Origin: Caenorhabditis remanei
Taxonomy: Eukaryota > Nematoda > Chromadorea > Rhabditida > Rhabditidae
NCBI RefSeq assembly: GCF_010183535.1
Contig: NC_071333.1
Span: 17,792,587-17,856,586, forward strand
Direction: 5' to 3'
Length of the DNA stretch: 64,000 nucleotides
The notes beneath the pieces are model-generated. The model ran no database searches. It was not told the origin of the DNA and saw only the letters and a list, made by a program, of their open reading frames with translations. Shown piece after piece: positions 55,739 through 64,000 of the stretch. Position 1 is the stretch's first letter. Each line of letters starts with the position of its first letter. A program made the translations under genes and the position numbers.

Positions 55739-57386
55739 ACAAAACCATATCGAGTCCGATTTTAGAGAAATGAGTTGACGGTACTGTGCGGGTGCTATGG
55801 AGGGTGGTGGCATATGGATATTGGAACGGAAGTCCTTTAACCTTCTTACAGGCTACGCACCTGGAGACCACTGTCCTGGCTAGTCTGCCATCAGCTTTGA
55901 GCCAGTATTTTGTTCTGATCGCCATTTGTAGGTATTGAGCTGGTACGTGCGAGTTTTGTAGATGGATTTCTTCCGCTAGAAGTCTAGCGAGTTTGTGTTC
56001 TGAGTAAACGAGGATGGGTTGACTGGTGTCTATATGAATGTTCGGAGATGAGAAGTGTCTCTTTGTCCTCCACAGTCCGTCCTTTGACTGGAAAGGGTGA
56101 AGACTGTCTTTGAACTTCCAGTTTTTGCTTGCGGCTTCGTGATAGTGCTCCTGGAAGATCGTTAATCTTGCGATCTTTCTCCGTTTTACTTCTCTTTCTG
56201 TTGCATTCGCGATTTGTTCGCATTCCTGGTATGTTCGGAGAAGTGGGCTCTTATTTTTGAGTGACTTTGTGAGAAACTTTAAGATAATATTGGTGACATT
56301 AGTCAGCTTCAGCAGGGAGTTTGTATAATCGAATGGGATGAATGATTTGTAGTCACTTGGTAATGACTTGCTTTTCGTTTTCTGAATTGATACAGAGAAA
56401 ACTTCTGTTTCCGCCAACACCATATTTTGAGTAACTTTTTTCACTTTTTCCAGCTTCTTCCTTCGAATACTTTTATTTTTTGGAGCTGGTTTGAGTTCTT
56501 TCTCGAAGAGTTCCTCCGTGTCAGAAGAGTACTGTAGTTCTCCTTCGAGTTGGGTTTCCCATGTATCTCTGTTCTCTTTTAATAGGGCAGGTCCTGTGAA
56601 CCATAGTTTTGATTCTTTTAGCTCGGTGGACGTCATTCCACGTGTTGCTAGATCCGCCGGATTTTGATCAGTAGCGACGTGGTGGAAGGATACTTCGATA
56701 TTCATGGATTTCATTTCTGCTTCGATTGTATGAACAGAATTTACTCGGTTGTGCACCCATTGTTTAGTCTGTTCTTTTGTGAGGATCCAGGATAAAGCGA
56801 TGGTGGAATCGCTGAACACGTCAAGTTTCGTTGGTTTGTCTTCGTCGGATAGCTCTTTAATAAGGCTCTGTGAGTGTTTCATTCCGATTTCCACAGCTAG
56901 AGTCTCCAGTCTTGGAATCGTCCATTCAGAACCATTACTTGGTCTCACTTTAGATTTAGCTCCGATTAGAGTGGACTCGGCACTTCCATCTTCCGATCGG
57001 TATAATAGATAGACGGCGTTACCGTAGGTGTGGTTGGACGCGTCGCAGAATACTGCCATTTCCGGTCTTTGATTCGGAATGTAACGAGTTCTGAGCTGGC
57101 GTGGGATCTCGATGGTTCTGTGCTTGTAGAGTTCTTTGACTTTCATCCATTCGGCGTTGAGTTTGTCCGAAAGAGTCTGTTTCCAATCTAGTCCGTCATT
57201 CCAGATAAGTTGGACGAATCTATTAATTCGAACTTGGAGAGGAGCTGTATAGCCCATGGGATCGTACAGTTTTGCTAGAAACGACGCTACGTCTCGCTTA
57301 GTCATCTTCTTTTCTGGCGGTTCTGGGATTTGGATAGTAATGGTGTCTGTTTCCAGGTTCCAGATATATCCTAGAAACTTGACCAT
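55737..57386 (-). pseudogene. BEL/Pao pol: RNase H to zinc-binding domain of integrase
   Basis: 549 codons. It begins at the thumb/connection of RT (MVKFLGYIWN, KRDVASFLAKLYDPMGYTAP) and continues into an RNase H-like domain (AVFCDASNHTYGNAVYL with the first Asp, IPRLETLAVEIG with Glu, FSDSTIALSW with Asp). Then come NPADLATRG, a linker, and the integrase zinc-binding region (HNSHVPAQYLQMAIR-like helix, CVACKKVKG). Open but truncated at the Maverick junction; the last residues are TIR-derived. Its 5' end is out of frame with the RT segment before it (shift near 57400). Confidence 0.87.
55749..55859 (-). repeat. 111-bp flanking duplication, right copy
   Basis: Identical to 40227-40337. Here it continues naturally into the upstream pol reading frame, so this copy marks the original pol context on the 5' side. 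Confidence 0.93.
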
Positions 57387-58680
57387 ATTTGATTCGGCAC
57401 GGCCGAATCTGTCTCTTCGTACTCAGCCTCTAGAATTTGTAGCATAGTCGGGTGATGATTTGTGGCGATTTCGCGCACATACATTCCCATTTCTCTGAAT
57501 TGGTTTTGAACTGCTAGGTTTTTTGGTAGGACTTCATCCGGTTTATTGGTAGTCACCATTAGATTATCTACATAGAGATTTTGTTCGATTTCTCTGCTGA
57601 GCACGTTGGCAGCTAGGAGAAGATAGTGTCGAATGGTGGCGGCCAGGAGGAAGGGCGAGCATTTCATCCCGAACGGGATCCTAGTGAATCTGAACTCCAC
57701 TAGGTTATCTCCGGTCGGTGGCTTATTGATGTCACGGATCCATAGCAATTTTGTGGCATTTCGATTTTTCTCTTGTAGTCTGATCTGATGAAAAGCATGG
57801 GCGATGTCTCCGATGGTTGTGTGTTTCTTTTCTCGGTGGCGTAATAAAATCCCTGGCGCCGTTTTGAGTAGATTAGGTCCCTCGTGGAGGCAGTCGTTCA
57901 GAGAGAATGTGTCTCATTGTTTCGAACTAGAGTCCCCCACAATTGATTTTTCATTTCAGGTGTGACCCGTTCAATGATACCAGCTTCGAGTTGTTCGTTG
58001 ATAATCTTGTTGTATGCTTTCAATGGTTCTGGATTTCTTTTGAGCTTCACAATGAGACAGGTTAGTCTTTTATAAGCGAGGCTCTTATTGTTTACCATTC
58101 TGGTTTGTTGGCCATTCCACGGTAATGCAACGTACAGTAATCCATCTTCTCCGATTACGGCTTCTTTTTCGAACATTTGTAGCAGATATTCTTGTGAGAG
58201 GTATACTGATTCTAGCATTGTCGCTGATTCGATACCACAGTTTTCAGTTTGCCATAGTTGTAGAATGAGATTAGTGAGTTCGTCGTCACTGTCTGTTCCG
58301 TATTTTTGGGACATGAGCACATTGATCGACGGTGGGTGTGGATCTTCGAGTAATGATATTCCCTCGGGTATCATGTTTTGATCCATTACTGGGCAGTGTC
58401 TGGCGTTTGGGAATGTCATCGAGGCAAATGGTCCGATCTCTATGTATTTTCCAGATGGAAGACAGACTCGTTGGGATCCTCGGATGAAATGTGGGAGGAT
58501 ATCATTCCCCAGAATCATATCCATTCTGGTGTTATCATAGACATCGTCCGGAGTTCCGTTTTTGTAATTGATTTTCATGTTTCTCATAGTTTCTTTATCT
58601 TTTCTGGAAAACTTTGGTTTCCGATATTTTGCTATGCTAACTTTGTTGGGTTGAAGATTCTGTTATGTAACGTGTCAACG
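57371..58680 (-). pseudogene. BEL/Pao protease remnant and reverse transcriptase
   Basis: The 58680-57898 part has the C-terminal half of an aspartic protease (DMILGNDILPHF) and the start of RT (LPWNGQQ, YNKIINEQLEAGIIERV). The D-T/S-G active site is not found. At about 57898 the frame breaks: VRNNETH meets SLNDCLHEGPNLLKT in another frame and the conserved VFDAS motif expected between is missing. The second part (57889-57371) holds IPFGMKCSPFLL and the catalytic YVDN box (usual form YVDD), then another shift near 57400. Clearly non-functional. Confidence 0.82.
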
Positions 58681-59298
58681 ATATGATTGATGGCTACTGT
58701 TTCATCTGTCTCTTCGTACTTGTCATAGAGACTGAGCAATGAGAAGTTTTCTGCTGTGATTGATTCTGGTGTGGCAGCGTTGTCTACTTCTGTATCTGAC
58801 GCGTATGATGTATCAGCATCATAATCATCATCGGATTCTGAGTCTGATGAATTTTGGTGTGATGAGTTTTGGTTTGGCGGTTTCGTTTCTGTTTCAGATT
58901 CTGAAGTGGACATTTCTACTATTAAGAGCTTTTTGACGGTGGAGGATAGGTTTGAATTGTTTGATGTAAGAGTTTCTGACTCTTCTTTTACTTGTTCAGG
59001 TGATATGGGTGATGAATGGTGTATGATGTGGTGTTTTTGGTTGAGTTGTGTGGACGGTGTATGGTTATTATGAAACGATTTAATGTTGCTGCTGGTCAAG
59101 AAAAAACTGGATGTCAGTTGGTTTTGGAGCGGCTGCTGGGAAATTCCGGTAGTCTCGGAAGAACTCTTTTAGTTTGCATGCTGCCGTATTATGGCGACCA
59201 TTGCAGTAATAGCAACTTGTATCCGATTTACAGTAGTTGAGGGAGTGACGTCCTCTGCAGTTTGTGCACACTCTGTTCTCTTCGAACCACTTTCTCAC
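58632..59298 (-). pseudogene. BEL/Pao gag end: zinc knuckles and acidic spacer
   Basis: 59298-59080 contains two knuckle-like motifs (CTNCRGRHSLNYC, CYYCNGRHNTAAC); a third (CPLCGPGHRLIQC) lies just upstream near 59350-59310 in the same frame. 59099-58632 is Ser/Asp/Glu-rich (SDSESDDDYDADTSYA). Shifts separate the pieces (near 59090 and 58670). The knuckles would bind RNA in a working element. Confidence 0.72.
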
Positions 59299-59324
59299 AT
59301 TGGAGCTGCTCTTTGGACATTGAA

Positions 59325-61662
59325 TTAGTCTGTGTCCGGGACCGCAGAGGGGGCACGTATTATCTGTAGCATACGATTTTGGGAATGTGTACCGAATTTT
59401 TTCGATATTTGGATCTTTTCCTGTATTATATAGGAATGGTTTTTGCAGTTCACGATGCGAGTTCTCAGAGCTTCTTTGATCGTGAGTTGACGACCTTCCG
59501 CATGACCGGGACAGTCAGGGGTCCCATCTGGAATTAACGTCGATTTTTCTGGATATTGATGTGTAGGTGCGCCTGGGCTTGGCGCTCCGTTCATGTCGAA
59601 CTGGTTGAAACCTTGTTTTGGTTCCACCTTGGTTTGTTGAACTGGAGCTTGTTGTTGTGATTGGTCTGTGTTATTGACTTGTGGTTGGTTTTGATTCTGA
59701 GTGAATGGATTCACGTTGATATCCAGATTCTTATTGTTTGAGTATTGCGGTTGGAAGTTTCCGTTCTGATGACTGTTGGAGTTACTCTGATTTTAGTTGT
59801 ACGATTGTTTTTTGTACTGGTTGTTCCCGCGTTGTTTATGACTGTTATTATAAGTTTTTTCTCTTTTTCCGTTGTAAGACCTCTGATTCTTGTGTATCAG
59901 TTTTGCTTTCATTGGAACTGTCACTATCGTCCTCATCTGATTCAGTTGTTGTTGTTACTGTATTGATGCTAGTCTTTTCCGCCTGGTGTTTCAGCTTCGG
60001 GTCTGGACAAATTCCTGTGAGTTCTTCGTCTGCTAGCATTTCGCTGAGTAGCGAGTCTGCTTTGTCGAACACGTATTCAGGTGTGATGGATCCATTTTCT
60101 CTTCTTAATGCGCATTCTTGTCGTACCGGGTACGGCATTCTAGCTAGCAGTGATAATGTGTGATGGTATGTGAAGAAGTTTGGATCGGCTTCGTGGATTT
60201 GGTCGTAGAGTTGCCTAGCTACTCCGAGATAGTGAGTGAGATTTGCTGAAGTATCGTAAGGTACTCTTACACTTTCTAGTTCCCGTACTAGGCTGGTCAC
60301 ACTCACTCTATCCATATATACTTTGTCCAAGTTATGGAATGTAATCAGGATTGCTTTTTTGGCATCCGTCAGCATTGAGCGGTGTACTGCCGCTTGTCCG
60401 GTCACTTTTTCGAGCAAGATGTCTCTTGCGATATCGAGATCCGTGTCTCCTAATGTTACGATTTTATTGAACAGAGAACGGAATTTTGGATAGTAAGACT
60501 TATCTCCCGAGAACGGGGTACAATGTCTGAAATGATCGAGCAGCTGTCTGCTCATAGAGCTGCTCATGAATCGTGTTCCTCTGTTTCGTTCTCCAATTTC
60601 GGATTCCTCATCGGACTCTCTTCTTCTTTGGTTTTGGTTTGGTTGGTAGTTGAATGATTTTTTCTTTGGCTCCGGTAGAAAGCTTTCGTTCATTGACGGA
60701 GCTCTTTCCGGTCTCGGAGTTGACGTTGCAGCTGGAGAATGGTTTTCTGCTGAATTAGAATTCATGCGCAGTCGCAGTTCCATTTCTTTTTTTCTGATTT
60801 CCATTTCTTTTTCTCTGAGTTGTCTTTCGGCGTCTTCTTTTTTCATTAGACGTAGGGGGCAGTTATGATACGTGTGAAGGAGGGACGTGCATTCCATGCA
60901 CCGTGCAGTGGTTGCACAATATCTCATTAGAACTTTTTTATCCACCGAGCACGCGGAGAGATGATGTTGTCCGCTGCAGAGCTCGCAAGTGGCTGGTATA
61001 TGTTGTCTTATTGCCGCTTCTATGTTGTTATTCACAACTGAATCCGATTGTTGGATGGATTCATTGGAAAAGCGTGTAGAACTTTGAGGCAAACGTTGAT
61101 GGTTTGGAATGTGCTCATTGTTTTGGATTCTTGAACGTTCTCGATTGATTTCTGTATTCTGAGTGTTGCGAGCATCTTGAGATTGTCCTTTAAATGCTGA
61201 ATGCTCCGGATGTTTGGGCATATCGGCGTTGTTTGGGTATCTTGGAATGTCGCGTGATTGTTGATTACTGTAGCCTGAGGTGTTGTCGAAGAGTTGTTGT
61301 ACTCTTGGATTGCGAAAGTTTGTGTTGAAGTAAGTATCCGATATTTTTTCGGATGTACTGTTGCTTCCTTGGTTTTGGCGATTTCCTCCCGGATTCGTAA
61401 GAATCGGTGTTTCTGGTATTTGGTTTGAATGAGTGCGAGCTGAGTGATTTTCCTCGTTACTGATTGAGTCAGCACGTGGTGTTTGGTTTGGGATGTATTG
61501 GTGAGGTGGTGGGCTGGTGAGGGGTGTAGATGATACAGTGATAAGAGGTGGTGATACCTCTGGTTCCTCTTCTTGGAGGTAGGACTCCTCGAAGGAGCGT
61601 TCCATTTCCTCTAGAATTTCTTCTGGAGAAGCTGGAACTCTAACATTCAAATCATATGACAC
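59325..61662 (-). pseudogene. BEL/Pao gag polyprotein
   Basis: The main ORF is 61662-59848 (604 codons): an Asn/Gln-rich N-terminus, a Cys/His stretch (CELCSGQHHLSAC, CMECTSLLHTYHNCP), a charged helix of EKEMEIRKKEMEL type, then the Pao gag core (CTPFSGDKSYYPKFRSLFN, VTGQAAVHRSML, PYDTSANLTHYLGVARQLYD). The first in-frame ATG is about 20 codons in (61605), consistent with loss of the 5' LTR and leader. A frameshift near 59885 and a stop near 59799 separate it from the Gln-rich part (59714-59325). It would assemble the retro-particle. Confidence 0.83.
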
Positions 61663-61697
61663 AGTATAGTCCGTGAGAATACGTAGAAGTGTGGTAA

Positions 61698-61742
61698 TAG
61701 TTATAATACCACACGACTTGTGGAATCATTATTTCCACAACA
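61698..61742 (-). repeat. 5' LTR remnant, 45 bp
   Basis: Identical to the last 45 bp of the full LTR (39058-39102). The remaining ~630 bp and any primer-binding site are missing; gag-like sequence follows immediately. Confidence 0.85.
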
Positions 61743-63240
61743 ATGCGCAGCTTGTTCTCCGCAATTGAAACCACGTTTGTGTTGGTCCACCATGCGGTAC
61801 TTGACACCATCCTGAAAACGCATGGTAATATAACGCGTTCTCTGTAAGACTCGAGCATGGCCATAGTACATAGGGGCCTAGAGCCTGTAGAGAAGACATA
61901 GCTATGATTTTTATATAAACAGGTACTATGGGTCTTGAGCAACCCATATGCATATTATTGAGTCGCAGCTCCGGGTTACTGTATTACGGTAGGTGCTCAA
62001 AGGTGAAAAAATGAAATTTTTTTAACATTGTCGTAGGAAGCTAAAATATTTACCACATAATATAGGGTCATAGTATATACTTTTCACAAAGTTTCAAAAT
62101 ATATGAAAATAAATTTGTCAAGTTATAACAAAAAAACTCCAATTATTCAACATTTTTTGGATTTCGAAGAAAAAAAAAGTGCCATTTTCGAAATAACACC
62201 TGTGAGAATATTTTTTGGAAACAAGGTACGGTTTGTTACCTTTATTTGAAAAAAAACTCAACTCATATCATCTTGTCCGGACGGTCGAAAACTGGCAAAG
62301 TTTGTAATCGTATTTTTTCAATTTTTCAAACTTTTTTTGCAGAAATAAATAGTCCATGTTTTACTGATAATTTTTTGTATTGACACTTGTGACCTAACTC
62401 TACTATTTTTGTTTGAAAAATGTGATTTTGTGAAAAAAACTGAGAAAATTTTTACTCAAACTTTTTTTTAAATTCTGTGGGAAAAATTGAAATATGGTTT
62501 TGGATAATAATCAAATATTCTTTTTTCAGATATTTCTAATTTATACATCTTTAAATATATAGTTCGACTTTCATTTTGGAGACTAATTTTCAGTTTTTCA
62601 AATTTTAAAGCCATTTCCACGGACCCCATACGTTCGAGTTTTCTACTGAAAACGCAAAAAGACAAATAACTGTGGAATACTGTTGTGTTAAAAACACAGT
62701 GGTCTCATTAAAACCAGAACACCACCAAATGTTTTAAAAGCAACAAACTCGGTTCCCGCGAATGACAACGACCGTCCGGACAAGATGATATGAGTTGAGC
62801 TTTTTTTTCAAATAAAGGTAACAAACCGTACCTTGTTTTAAAAAAATATCCTCACAGGTGTTATTTCAAAAATGGCACTTTTTTTCTTCGAAATCCAAAA
62901 AATGTTGAAAAATTGGAATTTTTTTTGTTATAACTTGGCAAATTTATTGTCATATATTTTGAAATTTTGTGAAAAGTATATACTATGACCCTTTATTATG
63001 TGGTGAAAATTTCAGCTTCCTACGACAACGTTGAAAAAATTGCATTTTTGCACCTTTGAGCACCTACCGTACTACAGTAACCCGGAGCTGCGACCCAATA
63101 TTATGCATATGGGTTGCTCAAGACCCATAGTACCTGTTTATATAAAAATCTGGATTTAGAGCACACGTTGCTCGAGTCTTACAAATAACGCGTTATTTTA
63201 AAAAAATCAAAAAATTGCGATCACTCACCGGGAAACTTGG
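61743..63240 (-). pseudogene. rbg-1 copy B, 5' exons (broken)
   Basis: 61743-61811 matches rbg-1 exon 2 (32826-32756), but two bases are lost near 61785, shifting the frame. 61812-63222 is the intron, enlarged by the fold-back element. Near 63223-63240 only the last ~17 bases of exon 1 remain; the rest of exon 1 with its ATG, about 250 bp relative to copy A, is deleted. With 37869-38427 this is the second half of the same split pseudogene. Confidence 0.8.
61840..63185. mobile_element. Fold-back DNA element (family 3, copy 2) with 9-bp target duplication
   Basis: Ends CTCTGTAAGACTCGAGCA and TGCTCGAGTCTTACAAA. TAACGCGTT occurs directly on both sides (61831-61839 and 63186-63194). The arms are about 430-450 bp and highly alike (CATATCATCTTGTCCGGACG at 62263 mirrored by CGTCCGGACAAGATGATATG at 62772), around a loop of about 480 bp. 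No protein is encoded, so mobilisation depends on a transposase elsewhere. Confidence 0.9.
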
Positions 63241-64000
63241 TCGGCAGGTCTCTTATTTGCAAGTGGGAAAGTAAGAAAAAGAAGAAAACAAGTTGACAGA
63301 AACGAAAAAAACAGCAATTTGAAAAACAAAAAGTGAAAATAAAAATTTATTTGAGATTTTATTGTCGTAAATCACCTTTGAATCTTCGTTTGGGCAAGCA
63401 CTGCTTGAACAGGTAAAACAATTGCAAAAACTTAGTAAAAGACTTCTAAAACCCCCGGAATAAAAAATCTGGTTAAAATACATCAAGAATTTATTGGTCA
63501 GCACTCATAAAAGAAATCTCATCAATAGTAGCAATAGAAAGTAGCGGTAGAAGTTAGCAGAGGGAAATATGCATGAAATTATAATTCGAATCATCAAAAT
63601 AGCGTAGTTGCGAAAATATCTACATGTGATACAAGCTCATTTATCGATTAGTCGTCGTCATCCTCATCGGTTGGCACGAAAATCTCATTTTCCTCCAAAT
63701 AAGAAGCTCCTTTGTGAGCAATCAACCCGCCGAGTGCAACGAGCTGGCTGGGACAAAAAGAAGCTGAAAATTCCAATAGTTTGAAATGGAAAACTTGTAA
63801 TTTTAATCTTACTTTGATTACTCCAGTTTTATTGGTGAATGGCCGCTGTCCGACACTTCCAGGCGCCGCGGAAGTTACGCTGATACCCGTTTGAGTTGGG
63901 ATGGAGTTGATAGCATAATTGAGAAAGGCTCTAAACACGTTTTGCACTGAGACTTTGGTGGCCATAACTCGGAAAACAACCCCTGAAATTGTAAAATTAA
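63186..64000 (-). repeat. Segmental duplication, copy B (right part)
   Basis: Matches 33165-33920 of copy A, including the rbg-1/emre-1 spacer (TTTATTGGTCAGCACTCATAAA) and all of emre-1, and continues to the window edge. Confidence 0.85.
63648..63965 (-). pseudogene. emre-1 copy B with a frameshift in the membrane segment
   Basis: Exon 1 (63965-63814) keeps the full targeting and Ser/Gly region with T in place of A near its end (FTNKTGVIK). Exon 2 (63763-63648) starts LLFVPASSL, with Ser to Pro relative to copy A, then lacks one base near 63735, so the spliced frame hits a stop a few codons later. The intron is only 50 bp and has no stop in frame; if retained, the frame is restored and the acidic tail is encoded, but the TM helix is altered. 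Most simply a pseudogene of copy A. Confidence 0.8.

Larger units (their letters stand above)
38428..61742 (-). mobile_element. Degenerate BEL/Pao LTR retrotransposon, split by a Maverick
   Basis: The element reads on the minus strand: gag (61.6-59.1), protease/RT (58.6-57.4), RNase H (57.4-55.7), a break for the Maverick, then integrase (40.3-39.1). Its ends are TGTTGTG and CACAACA. It sits in an rbg-1 copy B exon; ATG is present at both flanks (38425-38427 and 61743-61745), whereas intact rbg-1 has it once. The 3' LTR is full (675 bp) but the 5' LTR is only 45 bp. A purine-rich tract (GGGCGGGGAG) precedes the 3' LTR. Frameshifts, a stop and deletions show it is dead. Confidence 0.87.

Noticed and set aside
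59738..60163. Plus-strand ORFs opposite gag (also 58088-58381, 56749-57012, 39208-39606)
   Set aside because: They are antisense shadows of the BEL/Pao gag and pol frames.
63648..63965. 105-aa ORF as an intact second EMRE
   Set aside because: It is open only because a 50-bp intron is read through; the spliced form is out of frame in the membrane helix.
1..64000. CRISPR arrays, bacterial operons or rRNA genes
   Set aside because: The window is eukaryotic with spliced genes; no regularly spaced repeat array or rRNA-like sequence was seen.

Overview
The window looks like a Caenorhabditis nematode chromosome, but not C. elegans. Introns are short and AT-rich with TTTCAG-type 3' ends, intergenic DNA is T/A-rich, and gene families are nematode-typical. 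Three genes (a mitochondrial glutamate-carrier-like gene, rbg-1 and emre-1) recall the F20D1 region of the C. elegans X chromosome. That synteny is from memory and was not checked.

Host genes, 1-34 kb. A class B (secretin-family) GPCR on the minus strand runs off the left edge. Then come about 12 kb with no gene, an ERGIC2/Erv41-like cargo receptor (15.4-17.4), an SLC25 mitochondrial carrier (17.9-19.5), a ZP-domain cuticlin-like membrane protein (21.7-24.3), and an LRR-Ig-FN3-like single-pass membrane protein (26.2-28.7). A frameshifted small secreted acidic Cys-rich peptide gene follows (29.2-29.5), then, on the minus strand, rbg-1 (Rab3GAP catalytic subunit, 29.8-33.0) and emre-1 (regulator of the mitochondrial calcium uniporter, 33.6-33.9). 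I rebuilt the spliced models by hand; each has consistent GT-AG junctions and keeps frame end to end.

Duplicated and invaded region, 34-64 kb. The 5' part of rbg-1 plus emre-1 is present a second time in the same orientation (38.1-64.0). This second copy is decayed: emre-1 copy B has a frameshift in its membrane segment, and rbg-1 copy B has lost its start and its 3' part. Its last retained rbg-1 exon runs in frame into a Gly/Gln/Asn-rich tail next to an unrecognised multi-exon gene (36.3-37.6).

Copy B has been opened by a nest of mobile elements. A degenerate BEL/Pao LTR retrotransposon (38428-61742) sits in an rbg-1 exon. A Maverick/Polinton of about 15.4 kb (40341-55738) sits inside its integrase region. 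A 1.35-kb fold-back element (61840-63185) sits in an rbg-1 copy B intron with a 9-bp target duplication. A related fold-back lies at 34500-35638.

The Maverick carries the expected virus-like set: integrase with chromodomain, protein-primed DNA polymerase B, adenain-like protease, packaging ATPase, a likely capsid protein and a possible small jelly-roll protein. It also has a 773-residue secreted/transmembrane glycoprotein that fits a fusogen, a spliced and possibly captured small gene, and several unrecognised ORFs. The ATPase has a premature stop and the polymerase N-terminus is broken, so this copy is probably not autonomous. A 111-bp stretch of the BEL/Pao integrase flanks both Maverick ends instead of the usual 6-bp target duplication.
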